Source of the DNA: Dromaius novaehollandiae
Lineage: Eukaryota; Chordata; Aves; Casuariiformes; Dromaiidae
Reading direction: 5' to 3'
DNA length: 64,000 nucleotides
NCBI RefSeq assembly: GCF_036370855.1
Contig: NC_088099.1
Location: 27,061,501 to 27,125,500, forward strand
The notes below the pieces were generated by a model that made no database searches, had not been told where the DNA came from, and saw nothing but the letters and a program-made list of their open reading frames with translations. Position 1 is the first letter of the stretch, and every line of letters begins with the position of its first letter. Of this stretch, positions 40,465 through 53,439 are shown in pieces. A program made the translations under genes and the position numbers.

Positions 40465-43199
40465 CTAAGAGAAAGAAAAATAAAAGAGTTTTAGAATGCT
40501 TCACTGTTACTGCACTGTTTGGAAGTTTAGACTTGAGAGTTATGGGATAAAAACATTAGTCCACTTCCTCCCCATCTCAGCTATTTCTTCTAACCTCCCC
40601 CCTGTTCACAGTTACATTATTGTATTGATCTCTCTCTTTTCACTGTGTTTAACATTTTCTTTTGTATTACCAGCATTTTTAGATCATCTGTTTTGACTGT
40701 AAGGTTGTTTTTATACAAGAGAGCACAGAAGGAAAATTAAGAGATATTTAAGGTAGATATCTTACTGTTGAGTACCCCACTGATATTGATTATTCTGAAG
40801 AGAGGGAAAAGGAATAGAGGCATAGATGATGCCACTGTCAGGGTGCAGTTATCCAGCTGAAGGTAGCCAAAGAGAATCAAATGCCTCAGAAAGCCTTAAA
40901 ATTGAAGTGCATGTTAGGATAAGAGAACTTGCTTTGGGTGCCATGGGATGGATGGGGTGGATGTGAAAAGAAGTAAGAGTAATGGGAAAAGGAAAAAAGT
41001 CATAGCTGAGAAGAGAGATGTAAAAGAAAAAATGAAAAAGAGAGACTGCAGATAATAGCTTGGTCCTAAACTGCTTAAAATTAATTTAAATAGTGCAACA
41101 GTAGTTCAGATAACATTTCACCACATCTACAAGATTAAACAGGGCCAAGCCAGGAACATGAGGTCAGGAAGTAGAAAGTACAAAATTAATACGACAGAAA
41201 ATTCTCATACATAGAGCCTGTCATTCAGAGTCATGTAATTAAACTTGCTCATGTTCTCAGTAATACTAGCTCTTATTAAAATAGCATTACATAACAACCC
41301 TAGGAGCCAAATGCATTCATTTAAAATTGCTTAAAGTGTTTATGATAAACTAAACTTACGGCAGTTTGTGAAAGTGAGGGAAAAACTGCAATACAGTAGC
41401 TTGCATTTCCAAGGGCTGCTCTGAAGAGTGTTACAGCTGTAGCTTTTTTATAAATCCTCATTTAACTGATTATAAGTCAAATTGTAACTAACACTTTGTA
41501 AAACAGGTCTTGGACTCTCAAGTGTATATTATCGACCACAAACTTATGGTAAGTGATAATTCTTTTCTACCAAATACTAGGGACACACAGAGGCTGGTTT
41601 GAAGATGTGCTAACCACCTGAATGTGGGCAATTACTTTACTCCAATAAATTTGCTTTTATGACAATGGGAAATTTGACATGATTTAAAATATGAATATGA
41701 AAAAGCTTGTCTGAGGAGGAGGAGGAAGGATGGACAGGGTGAGAAAAAGAAAGCTTCTTCTCATATTTTTGGAATAAAACATGAATATTCTCAGAAATCT
41801 CAAATCCCATTTCACAATACGCAATAATTCATCAACAAGTCCTGGTCTGAGAAACACCACCAAGTTCTGCAAAACCTTATGCCTCTAAATCAGGACTTTG
41901 GCAGATCATAGACACCTAAATCTGAATTTATGCAAGGGAAGTAAATATTGCACATCACTGTGGCCTATATCAAATATTCTTTACCACTGTGTGCTGCATT
42001 AATTTGTGCAGAGCCTTGCAAAACATCTGCTGTTCAACTGTGTGGTACCCAGTCACATAAGGGGTTTCACAATTGCTGAATTTTAAGTGTTTATAATGAC
42101 AACAGTCAGCCACGGTGGTAAATGAGATGGACCTTGAACTCCTCTGGAATTAGAGACTGCCAATGGGTGTCCACACGAGGCAGGACAGATATAAAAGACA
42201 CTAGACAGAGAGAAAGAAGCAGAGGAACTTTTTTAAAGTCTATTCTTTAATTGGAGAGTTTAGCTAGAATTTGGGAACTGGAGTTCACATTTAGGCAGAA
42301 ATTGAATCTGAACAGCAGAGGTTCCTCTATGGTATTTGCAGTCCTCTGTTACATCCTACAGTTGCTCTACTTCTTTTCTTTTGTTGCAGTGGGTAGTTCC
42401 CTTAAGGAGTGTTTTTTCCAGGTGTCTTCTGATAACAATGCTGAAGAGGAAGACATGGTGATGCCTCATCTCTCTTCTGCTGCACTTCTGATTTGGAGTA
42501 AGTTGAGAACAGATCGGGTTCCTCATTCTTTTGAGGCTGTGAATGTTGTATGTCTCTGCTGGCTGCAGGAATTATTTTCTCCATTTTGCCCCACATACAT
42601 GTCCCTGCTGTTCTCCCAAGAGCCGTAGCCCCCTGGGATCTGCCATCTGAAATGATTTGTGATTGTTCCCTAACCTGTTTTACAGCGAGTCAGAAATCTG
42701 CGTAATAGCCACACATGATGCTGGAGGTCTCCAGCAGACTTCTCGCACAAGTGAATACAGCTGTATGTGAGCTTGAGCAAACAGGGGACAATGTACATGT
42801 CATCCTTTTTATTTCTTGCCTAGCTATCGTATTTCCAACATTAAATGCTACTCCACTATTTTGTCTTTTTTCTATTTCCTACATGGATAGGAAATGTCTC
42901 ACAGTTTTAATCCTGATTCTTTCTCAGAACAAGTCTATTATTTCAACAGAATAAAATTCTTTATGTAGATGATGACTAGGACTCTGTTCATCTACAATTT
43001 GGAAACAGTTTTCCTCTTTTAAAGTTATATATTTATGTTTGCACTTTTTATATATTAACCCTCTATGTACGATGGACAAGCAGGAGACACTGTGAAGAAA
43101 CTAGCTCAAAACCCAAGCATGTCCCCTGAAAGGCTCAAAAGATAAGAGGGGAAAACAGAGAGATGGAAAATCTGTGGTATAAAGTGTTATACATTGAAT

Positions 43200-43410
43200 G
43201 TGCCCCCCTTGCAACCATGTAGAGAACAACAGGCCAACAGGGCATGCCCGCTGCTCCCTGACGAGTGCGGGGGCCAGCACTGTGTCCCTGGGACCCGGCG
43301 GCAGCAGACCACATCGCCGTGGGGCTCCCATTTCTGTGGCTCCGCAGGGGCAGCTCAGTGGCCTGACAGGAGGTACAACCTGGGCACAAAGTCCTTCTCC
43401 CTTTTGCCTC
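43200..43410. other. GC-rich, CpG-bearing patch in an intron
   Basis: CpG dinucleotides cluster (about eight within 43245-43345, by eye) in sequence otherwise poor in CpG. Open frames run through it on both strands, as expected for GC-rich DNA. It could be a regulatory element, an alternative first exon or a degraded repeat. Confidence 0.4.
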
Positions 43411-46400
43411 CTGGCAGGACTACAGTACAAGAAAAGACAAATTGAGAAAAAAGATTTATGAGGGCGCTTTCTGCCTTCCTATGTGCCCAGGGATCATGCA
43501 GCCAGTCCAGCTTTGTGGCAGGGACCTCTCATTTGCAGATGTCAAAGTATGCTCATTTTCGCTCTTCTTTTTGGGTATCACCTAAGCACTTGTTGCTCTT
43601 CCTTGGGTTGAACGAGTCTGAGGACCTGTGTTGAAATGAAAAGTGGCCAGAATAAAATTTATTTTCCTTCTTTGGGAAATTTCTTTCACTGTCATTTGCA
43701 TTAATTTGGGCCAGTTGCCTTTGAAATTAAAATACTTTGTTTAGCAGGTCCCTACACCATGTTCTGCAACAAAATGCTTTATCCAAAGAGCTCACGATCA
43801 AGCACAAAACCCAGCTGAATGTTGGGGGAACCCTAAGGATGGTAACCATGCGGGGGATATGAACTAACCTTTTTTAGACTTTGATGAGGACTCAAAACAG
43901 ATGGGAGTTGAACAAGGATGTGTTTGAACAATGAATAACCAATGTAGCATTTACCAGTTTACAGATAGCCGACTATGGGATCTGCCAGCCTTTTGTGGAA
44001 ATGCAGAAATGATGTTCACACAACCAGTGAACACTTAGGATGAGATCAGGAGAATAAATGCAGCAAATATTTGTCAGACTAAAATAGCATATAAACTACT
44101 GGTGGTTTTTAATTAGAGCAAATAATAAAGTGGTTTTGCATCTTGCGTGAATTTTAGCTCATGTCTCAAGGCATCAGGATGGTTATCTTGATGGAGAGTT
44201 GCCATCTCACTGGGTTTTTGTAAAATATATGTATCACTACACAACGTGTAGCTCTGGCACTGCCAGATCCTTCATGCCTATTCATCTGTATGATGCCTTT
44301 GTCATAACATCCAACATGCTTTCAATCGCAGCCCAAAAATGTTGCTACATGAACAATTACTTCCATTTATATTTGTATTTCTATTTTTTTTCTTCTGCTT
44401 TATATGTAAAATTCTGCCCATAGTTCAGTACTGTGTGTACCTCCAGTTTTAAAGCTACAGAGCTACATCAGTAGCAGATATTAGCTTTGTCTTTTCTGAG
44501 CTAGAGGGCTGGAGATGCAGCTGATTTTACAAAATATCAAAACATGTGAGAGACTGAATGTGGATTAATTATTTCATGGCGGCCCACAGGTTAGTCTTCC
44601 TTTTTCCCTTCAGTTGCTGCTGTGTTTTGCACTGGGTGTTATCCTTGTTGAGGATGGGATCTCTAGGTCAATTATATCTCTCTGCCACTGTGTGGAGTTG
44701 TTAAACTGACCTGTGGTACACTGGCTGCTGACAGGAGGATAACAATGGCTGTGGGACTGAAGGCAGAGATGAGGAATACATTTACTTTGAGATTAAGGCC
44801 TTTAATGGCTGCTCCTGGAATTCTTTATTTTCTTTCTGGAACTTTGTGAAGACCAGATGAACATGGCTTTCTACTGAATCATGCCTTAGGGGCTGTCCAG
44901 AGTCTGCAGCTCTGAGAACTTCACGTACCTTATTGACCAGATAGTGTTTGTTTCCCTGCATTTAAATGCCAGTATTGGTCCGAGGACATTCTTTGCTTGA
45001 CAGGTATTTGACAAGATGTGTGTCTTGAAAAGATGTTCCAATAATTTGCTCAGTTAAAAAAATTTTTTTTTTTATTTAAAAATTTAAGAACAATTAAAAA
45101 AAAAGGTTTCCCAATGCAGATACTGCAAATTTAGGTGGGTTTCTGATACCTCATTTGGGTTTCTTCTATCTCCTGTCTCCATTAAAGCAATAAAGATCCT
45201 ATATATGCTTCTTTCTGTTATGACTGAGCACCCGTATGGCCTTAGTCTCTGCCGTAGTTATACACTGTGCTGCCCTATAGGCTTCAGTGGGATGCTGTAT
45301 TCATGACTGATGGTAGAAGCTGAAGGCATAGATAATTGTACAGATGGCCATAACATAAAAATTCAGTTTCTGATTCTCTGTGTGGGAGACTGGAGAAGGC
45401 TTTGGTCCATTAAGAATAATTAACATTGCCAAGGTGCTGCTATGTCCAGAAAATGTGAAAAATTACCCAGTGAAGCACAGCCACAGGAACTTTTCAGCAA
45501 AGAAAGCACTTTGAAAAAAGCAATGCCGTGTTCCTGATCTTCTTCGTCCACAGCACTCTCATACAGCACAACCAAGGTAAATGATTGTGTAATAAAGCGT
45601 TCGATCATGCTAGGTTAAAAAAAATAAGCAAAGTGAAGAACATGTCTGTGCAGTTTGTATGGCTGCTGAAATGGCAAGATTGTCATGAGAGGGCTGAAGA
45701 TGGCACTTCACCTGTTACAAAATGATGGAGACATCCCATCATCAAAAGCTCGTGCTTTTGCTTCTTCTCCCTCTCTCTGCTGGAGGTTTCATTACGGTCA
45801 TTTTGTACACTAATTTTTCATAAAAAATGGCACTTTATAATATCCAGCTTTCAGAAAACATTTTCCCCCAATTTTTATTGACTCAAAATACTAGAAAGTT
45901 TTAAAATTATTAATAATTCAAAGAAAAAGAGAATAGGAAATGAAAGAAAGATTTATGTTGTCAAAAGCAGTCCTATGCCCTTAACTTTGCACAGCAGGAG
46001 AAAAAGTTTCTGTCTGATTTGGCATCAAGGAGGATATTTATTCACCTTTAAATGAAGAAACAGATTCAATATAAAATGGATTGAAGTATCTCAATATTTT
46101 GAGAGGTTATCTTTAATTGGGCTAATTTTTTTCTGCATAAAGCTGCACAAGGACTATCAGCTGGAGTTAAATGTTAATGTTTAATGTCAAACTTTGAGGC
46201 AGGGTAGATATATACATGTCTCAAACCCATGCCTATAAAAGACAAAATAACTTTTATACAAATCAGGCTCTCGTGAGCTGGATCTTCCTGTTCAGCAGGG
46301 CAGGTGCTGCAGTCCTGAGGGTATTTCTTGGAGACTGCTGAGTGACACAGGATTCATATTATTTCAGGAGAAAGAGAACTTTGATCATGCTCCATTTAAT

Positions 46401-46589
46401 AGAAAATATATTTTATTTGCCAAGGACGACAAGGCCCATATGCTGAATAGCACTGTTATGTCTTTTTAGGGGCAGACTTGCACATTTAGGATCCTAGTCA
46501 GCAAGGAATTGAGAATGTGAATAATTTTAATGCATGCATGTTGCTCTTGATTCAGAGGCTATTTCTCCACTGCACCAAGCAGACCTCCA

Positions 46590-47070
46590 TGGCTGTATCT
46601 TCTCCGACATCGGAGGCCATCCCGTGCTGGGTGGTGACACTGTCCCCAAACCCAAATGCATTGTGCTGGAGAGCGAAGTCAGCGTGAGGGGAGATCTGGT
46701 GGAACGAGCTTGGGAGTGGGAGTCGGGGCCCCTTGGAGAGCATCTGGCTGGGTAGGGCTAGATGTGGGACTAATGTATATATCCTGCGGCTATTGCATTT
46801 CCCTAATCTTTCTTTCTTGTGAGACCTCTGTTATCGCTCAACATCAGAGATAGGGAAGGGGGATACCTGGATGTACTCGCCGGCGGCAGACCCTCTGACA
46901 GGAGCTCAGCTCCCTTTTATCTCTGCCTGCCTGGGATCCCCCAAACCAGACGCGGGTGCCAGGCCAGGGGGACCTGCAGCGTCCACCCCACAGGCCCAGG
47001 GCCTCTCAGGGGGGCTGCTGCGCTCTGCTCCGGAGGCGCGAGGTGCAGGCAAGCCCCTTGGGGATGTGAG
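46590..47070. other. GC-rich, CpG-bearing patch in an intron
   Basis: This is the strongest GC patch in the window, with dense CpGs near 46877-46890 (TCGCCGGCGG) and 47028-47042 (CCGGAGGCGCGAGG). Overlapping ORFs occur on both strands without homology. An internal promoter or enhancer of the receptor gene is possible but unproven. Confidence 0.4.
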
Positions 47071-50000
47071 GCATGAGGCATATTCGTGCTGCCCTCTCTC
47101 ATCACAGAGACCCAGCAGGTTCCTCAATATCGTTATATTCTTATACACAGGAAACAGGGCTGCTGCTGCTTCATTCCTTCACAGAGGGCAACCTATTTGT
47201 ACCATTTTGTTTTCACAGGGCAGCACAGTAGGACGTTTCAGGCTTTTAAGCGAATCTGATGGATATGTAGTTGTGTGAGAGGTGTGCAAGGAGACAGTGC
47301 ATCCCATGCTGTAATGTTTTACACCCTGAGCAAAAGTGCATCTTTCATAAGCTTTCAGCATCATCTAATGGGCTTTTGAAAGTCAGGTCCTCTAGAGAAA
47401 ATCTGCAAATCACTTGCTGTTCTGTAATGCAAATGTTTGCTTTGCGGTGCCCACTTTAGGCCCTCTGTCTGTTTAATTAGCTAGCTGCGTGTTCATCAAT
47501 CCACTGAAAGCATCTCACTCTGTGCATAAGTTATTCCACTTAAGCATTGAAGTATCTTTCTTATGCCCGACGTAATCTTCATTTCAACACAGTCTGAGAC
47601 TGAAGAACTCATCCTGGTGACAGTGAGGGGAGTTATAAATCTCTCCTTCTGCAGATTACACCAGGGGCTGCTGGGCAGGGTGGAAAAAGTATATGCATTC
47701 ATATTGGGAGCTCAGAAGCCAGTCTTCAATTTTTATAACTTATTATAGATCCACTCTACAGATCTAGTAAGAGCAATCAGGTCTATGTGGAATAAACAAC
47801 ACAATCTGATCAAAGTGGGGCATTTGCGAATTGCTCATATAACCATATTTGGAAAAAACCCTTCTGCTTAAAATGGTGAGCATTGAGGGTAATATTGCAG
47901 AGAGGGCAGAACAATTCAAAACCAGACTGGCTTCTGCTATGCAAAATCGACTTTAACAGAGGAAGCTTGGCAGGTAACATCTCATTGCATTTTTTTTCAG
48001 CTGGGAGCACCACTCTCTAAAGGAAATACTATCACACAATTTCATCTGGGAACAAATTCTCTTTCATTCATTGTCTTCAATCATCTGATTATTACAATAG
48101 ACTGCAGTGCTGGTTTGTGCCTTTCCTGTGTGCATGGAAGAGGTAGCTAATATGTCAAATCATTGTGGTCACTTAAAGCAGGGACGCACTGTTGAAAAAG
48201 TGCCTCTCTCTCTGTTCTAGAAAAGCTATAGAAAAAATCATTGTTTAACTAGTTCAGAGATGAATGGAGAATGTGTTACATTAAGCACATGAACAAATAT
48301 CATAATTACACACATAATGGCTGCTTGTATATGACTGATATACCGCTGGATGCAGAGACTAACAGACTGTTGCTAGTTCATGGAGAGGCGGGCTGCACTG
48401 CAGGTTATGAGGGTGAAAGAGCTAGGGGAGGAATACAGCCATTACACATGCTAATACAGTATCTGCTAATTACATAATCACTCCTAGAAGAAAAGGAGCA
48501 CCAGAGAAAGGATAATATAGCTGGCTATTTTAAATATGCATACAAGAAATGCTTGGGAAGGGAATAAGAAAGTTTATTTTAGAATATAATTAAAATTCTG
48601 CTTCAAGTAGAAAAGGGGGAGTCACTGTTAGTTACAGTTAGTGTGTTAACTGCATAGCTCTCATGAAAGACCAGTGTTTACATGCTGGTACGTAGCATGC
48701 TAAGATTACTTCCCTGGGGTTTTAAGAGCTCCTCTGTCGGGTCAGGAACTTGGTCTGCACTAGAGTAACACAGCTACATCTCTGTGTCACCGCTCTCACT
48801 GGGACAGCGCTGGGTGGTGCCATCGTGTCCACACTGGTGTCCCCAGCACTGATAGTGCTGCCAAAATGAACCATAAGGAACGGGCTGTTGCGCGTTTGGG
48901 GTCACTAAGGGGGACAGTTTGGGGACAGACTGCTGTTGCGATGCCTAGGACAAGAGTAGAAGGAGCCCACAGGAGATGAAACTTGGTTGCCTTAGATCCA
49001 TCTCTCATCTAATCCCATCCCGTGTTACAGCCAAGTTGCATTATATTTTCCTTCCATTGCTCGTTCCCTTTTGGCCCCAGTCTGGCTACTTTCTCTTGCA
49101 TAATGACCGTAACTAAGATTGCTAATTAACATTCTTTTCGTGGTTCTCTGACAACCTTGCAGGAATTGGAATTGCTTTTAGTGTAAAATGACTATTTTAA
49201 CACTCTATCTTATCCTAACTTGCTCAAACTTTAAGCAACTTGACACCAGAAAAGCATGTTTGGACAAATTCCTTGAGAATAACCTTGAGATCCCTGAAGT
49301 GACAACACCGCGGTACAGGTAGCAATAGAAGAAACAGACTGTCGTTACTTTAAAAACTGTAAAATAAAGATGGCATAACGTGCAAAAATAGACAGGCCTC
49401 TTACTTCAATTATTCTATGCATGCAGTAGCATACATATCCGCATTTTGGGGGGGGCAAGGGGGATTTTTACTGCAGCAGAAAATATAACCTAAGATGACA
49501 GGATGAATAGCTTCCGTTAGAAGTATTTATCACTTAAGGAAAGAAGCACCACTGATTTTTTATAGTTGTTCACTTACTGCATTAAAACAATTTCTGCATT
49601 TATCTATCTATCTTCTGCGTAAAAGAAACTAACAAGTGGGTCACTGTGCCTGCATATGTTGTCCACTACTCAGAACTGCATCTGAAATCTGCCCTTCCTA
49701 GTAAATATTAGAATGGATATATTACAGCCAGTAAACCAGACAACCAAGCATTTAACATCATTTAGTGTTAAAAAAAGAGAGAAAACAAAACAGATCTATT
49801 GAATAATGCTGTATTTTCAAAGCATTTATAAAATCAAAATGTCAGTATTACATTTTAATTTAAACTGCCTAATGCTAGAATTTTAACTCTTAAATGAAGT
49901 TTCACTGTCTTCATTTTAATATTAACCTCATGGCAACAGTTTCAGTCAATTTGAACTCTGGCAAGAATAGTGCTTTGATCATTATTTAAAGTCTTCTCTA

Positions 50001-50272
50001 ATCTCCGGTTTCTCTATTTAATTCAGAAATAGTGCAGTCTGATAATTTTTGCTGCATTTTTCATTGTTTCCTCTATCTTGTGATTGTTCTTTATGCAACA
50101 GTACTACTTTTACGGAGGAAGGTAAGCCAATAATGTAAAAGTGATTGGGAAAGAAACACAAAACCACAATCACACTCATTTTCATGGCAAAACAGTTGGC
50201 AACAGCATCGTTGGCTACATTAACCTAACACAAGTACCTCACCTAAGCCTAACTTGCTGTTATACAACATAC

Positions 50273-50491
50273 CTGGTAATGCATTAATATATGCATGATG
50301 TAATCATATATTTCTCCGGCAAGTCGATTTTCTGGTCTCCAGGGAATAATAACAAACTGAATTCCTAGTAAGGGCACCAGGATTAAAGTGGCTCTGACAG
50401 CTTTCATATACATGTTGGACTCAGCACGATGTGTATCTCTTAGCTTTGTCACCAAAACTCGGACAATGTTAAGCAAAAAGAAAAAATTGAC
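50273..50491 (-). CDS. CALCRL-like: CALCR/CALCRL-family receptor, coding exon for TM5 end, ICL3, TM6, ECL3 and start of TM7
   Basis: The exon is exactly 73 codons, phase 0 at both ends, between acceptor ...tttgcttttgcag|GTCAAT and donor CAG|GTATGT. It starts [17 protein letters not shown] (TM5 and the G-protein-facing ICL3). It continues through [17 protein letters not shown], where the Thr of RATL is the class B polar-core residue of TM6, and PLLGIQ, the TM6 PxxG kink. It ends with [10 protein letters not shown] in ECL3 and [14 protein letters not shown] entering TM7. By hand count against human sequences as I recall them, about 14 of 73 residues differ from CALCRL and about 18 from CALCR, so this part is nearer CALCRL. 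The open frame upstream of the acceptor (to 50527) and below the donor (to 50249) is intron. Confidence 0.97.
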
Positions 50492-52998
50492 CTGCAAAAG
50501 CAAAGAACTTATTGGCAAAGCATTCAAGTTAAGCAGGCATTCAAAATAAAAATATAGAGCATATAAATGACAGTAAAGTATAACTTTCTGCCTTCATCAG
50601 AACTCATGATGGGCAGCTCCTTGATAGTCTGGCCTTGGAAAGTAATCTTGAATGTCTTAAGACAGTCGGTGTTAAGCAGCTCTACATGCATCCCCCAGGA
50701 CCTGCCTGAGCGGGTGTGTCAGACAGGTTGGGCTCCCTTCTAGAAAGCACTGAGTATTTTGACACTGCTGTGGTCAAATTTAGGACTTCCAGGGCACAGT
50801 TCACCTCATGTCTATCCCAAAGTCTAATACAGTGCAGATGAATTGCCCCCAGGACTGACTGTCTCTCTCTCCTGACTCTGAAGGTGGCCTAGCTGTCTTG
50901 CTTCATTCTGCACCGAGGTCTATAGCCAGGTGAGACAAATCTCCCACTGTGTCCCCGGGCATATGGGACATATGTGGGCATATGCATTCTCCAAGGAACT
51001 TGCGCTGGCATACATAGCCCAATATTTCAAGTGCTCTTGAGAAAAATCTAGGCTTACTCTTACCTACCCCAGGCCACATAAAGCCCATGGTATTTCATAG
51101 GTTAAAGCTAAAATTGTTGGCTCAAGGCAGAAAGGCTGAACTTTTCAGAAAGTTTTTACTCTTTTGGTTGGGTATTCTGACTAGCTCAGCATCTTATTTC
51201 CTGAGTCATTTCTGGAAATTTGAGTTCAGTTGCAGATGCTCAGCATATGAAAACCTGCTCTTGACTCTGGCTTCACAGATAGATGTCCTTGCAGGATGTG
51301 CTGGGAGCCCGGGGCAAGAACCAGCTGGGTGGATGCATGACGAAAATGAGTCCGCAGGGTACCGGCTGGATATCATAGATATCATAGACTCCAGTGTACT
51401 CAGATTATTCTTTTCCACTCTGTTACAACAACATGTGCAGATACGCTTCTGAACTTTAAAGGACTCATTTCATATAGTGTTTTAAAATAAGTATTCTCTT
51501 ATTGCATGTTACATATAGTTGTTTTAATAGCCCATATTCCATAAATACATGAGAAACTTTATCTGGGCCTTTCAGAACAATAAACCATGAATCATTAAGC
51601 TTTAATAAACCATTTCATAAATTCTTTGCCATTGAGAAATCTTTCAAAAGTTTTACATTCCTGCTCTACTTGAAAAAAAAGGAATAATAAATGACTTCTG
51701 AGGTCCCACTCAGCATTAAATCTAAAACTTGTTCTCCACCATCCTCTGAGTTCACTCACTCAGCTTAACCCTCACTTTTACAATTTCTTGAAATAATTAC
51801 GAAAGGTGGAAAAAAGACCTTGCAAAGGTAAAAATCTTCAGCTCTTCTGAGTCACTGTCACTATGAGATTCTTGTAGCAAATCATATAGGTTATTCTGTA
51901 AAAATTGCCATCTTCACAAGAAAAATCTGACTGGAAATGGCATAAGCACAAGGCAGAAATTGTAAAGCCTTATTTTAAAAACAGTTAAAGATTGTTCTTT
52001 TTCCTTAAAATACAGACTTTTTTGTTTTCTTTGTGGCTAGGATGTACAAACTTGCAGCAGGGTGATAAAAATAAAGGTTGAACGGCCGCCCCTAGAAGCC
52101 AGATTGTCACAGCAGAAGCAATCCGCATTGAACCAATAAACCTATACTAAATGTAATTCTCAAAGAATGGCAGACTGAATATGGGGAGAGGTTTCTGCTT
52201 CTTGGTATTGCTGACATGCAAGGTTGCTTCTCAAGAAAGGGTAGAAAGATTTTCAGATTTTTCAGATACTCTTACATGGAGGGTTGTTTCTTTATTTAGA
52301 GATGTTTCAAGTGTTCATCCCCCTACTGTTTGATCTCCCAGGTAATTATTGCAGGTATATCCATGCAGATGTTTGCAAGCAAGTGGAAGCCAGAAAGCTG
52401 AAAGTGCATCTTGGATGACACTGAGATGAGCTTGGGGCTTGGGCTGAAGAAAAACCTTTCTGCACATTTCAAGGTCAGCTCCACTGCACTAAAGAGGGCA
52501 CTGCTGGCATATAACATGCTGTAAATACACATTAGCAAATTGTCCTTTGTCCTGTGTTGCTGCTACTCAGGCACCTGAGTCCAGACTCTTTCCTGGCCTG
52601 GTTTAGCTCACTGCCTTTGGACCATACAGTGTAGAGACCAGCAGAAACAGTGCTGACCAACTGGCTTGCATTCACCCGCAATCTGTCATTCAATGCTGTG
52701 TGTTTGTCACAAATAAGTTACCATGGAGGAGAGTGACAGCTGTGATTTTCAAAAGCAGTTGGTGATTTTCTTTGCCGCAAGATGTCATTCCTTATTGGGA
52801 GGTTCCTTTACAGGGCTGATTTTTTAAAAGTTTTGATAACCTGTTCTCTTAACATGTATGTTCTTTGCAACAGAGAAAATCACCAGCCACTTTTCAGTTT
52901 CTACCAGAATACTTAAAATGCAGAAACTTCTATTCTATGCAGGTTACCAGCAATTCTAAAATAATTATTAAACTGTCGATAGAAAATAATATTCTTAC
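50492..52998 (-). other. Intron between the TM5 exon and the TM5-TM6 exon (2,507 bp)
   Basis: Donor GTAAGA at 52998 and acceptor CAG at 50492-50494. It includes a 9-bp tandem duplication (ATATCATAG twice) at 51370-51387. I see nothing else to annotate. Confidence 0.85.
51370..51387. repeat. 9-bp perfect tandem duplication
   Basis: ATATCATAG is present twice in tandem inside the TM5 to TM5-TM6 intron. Confidence 0.9.
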
Positions 52999-53065
52999 CA
53001 ATAAAGCTGCCATTACAGGTCCATGAACAATATAGAGCAAGTGAGTGTCAACACTCATCCAGCAG
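52999..53065 (-). CDS. CALCRL-like: CALCR/CALCRL-family receptor, coding exon for ECL2 and TM5
   Basis: This 67-nt minus-strand exon lies between acceptor ...tttcccctccag and donor TTG|GTAAGA. Its first base completes the split Asn codon, giving NCWMSVDTHLLYIVHGPVMAALL. The Cys of NCW is the ECL2 cysteine expected to bond the TM3 Cys encoded in the exon at 58195-58348. The following Trp is conserved in class B receptors. THLLYI(V/I)HGP is the TM5 entry of calcitonin/CGRP receptors. The choice of GPVMAAL follows CALCR, whereas human CALCRL as recalled has GPICAALL. The exon ends in phase 0 for the next exon. It is not visible in a long-ORF scan because of its size. Confidence 0.95.
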
Positions 53066-53168
53066 CTGGAGGGGAAATGCACCATTAAAAATATACCATT
53101 AATTCAAATGAATTGTGTTACACAGTTAAATAAAGCTAAGTTACTTAAAAAACTGGCATACTACTCAC
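53066..53168 (-). other. Short intron between the TM4 and ECL2 exons (103 bp)
   Basis: Donor GTGAGT at 53168 and acceptor CAG at 53066-53068. The phase is 2 on both sides. At 103 bp it is more than 20 times shorter than any other intron of this gene in the window. Confidence 0.92.
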
Positions 53169-53229
53169 TTATCATTGAAGTATTTGGCTCTTGCAACGGC
53201 ATGAATAGATGCTGGCACTAAAGGGAACC
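53169..53229 (-). CDS. CALCRL-like: CALCR/CALCRL-family receptor, coding exon for TM4 and start of ECL2
   Basis: This 61-nt exon is too short to stand out as an ORF. Read on the minus strand it follows acceptor ...aatcgtttcag, completes the split Gly codon of GWG, and encodes FPLVPASIHAVARAKYFND plus two bases of an Asn codon before donor AA|GTGAGT. FPL(V/I)P...IHA..R..YFND is the TM4-ECL2 segment of calcitonin and CGRP receptors. The Pro of FPLVP and the FNDN run entering ECL2 are family hallmarks. Phases (1 in, 2 out) fit both neighbours. The downstream intron is only 103 bp, far shorter than the others in this gene. The call rests on family recognition plus exact phase agreement. Confidence 0.95.
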
Positions 53230-53439
53230 CTGAAACGATTAAAGGCATAATTAAGTCTTGGTATCTTTTCAGCATGAGTTTCATGTGGCAGACACACAAA
53301 TAACCCCTCTTCTCTTTACAACGTATATATATGTGAAATCACAGCTTTCATGAAATAATGGTAATCCCATTTCACTCAAGGCCTTAGCATCACCTTGACT
53401 GTGCGATACAAGAGGGAATAACACTCAAGGCAGGCCAAT

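Larger units (their letters stand above)
40465..50272 (-). other. Intron between the TM6 exon and the TM7 micro-exon (9,808 bp)
   Basis: It runs from donor GTATGT at 50272 to acceptor TAG at 40465-40467. It contains two GC-rich, CpG-bearing patches, about 43200-43410 and 46590-47070, in otherwise AT-rich sequence, and an A/T-rich block near 45055-45105. No additional receptor exon was found. Confidence 0.85.

Noticed and set aside
50492..50527. Upstream extension of the TM6 exon frame (MNALPI...)
   Set aside because: It reads through the pyrimidine tract and CAG acceptor into intron. The start is a TTG codon, and family alignment begins at VNFFF.
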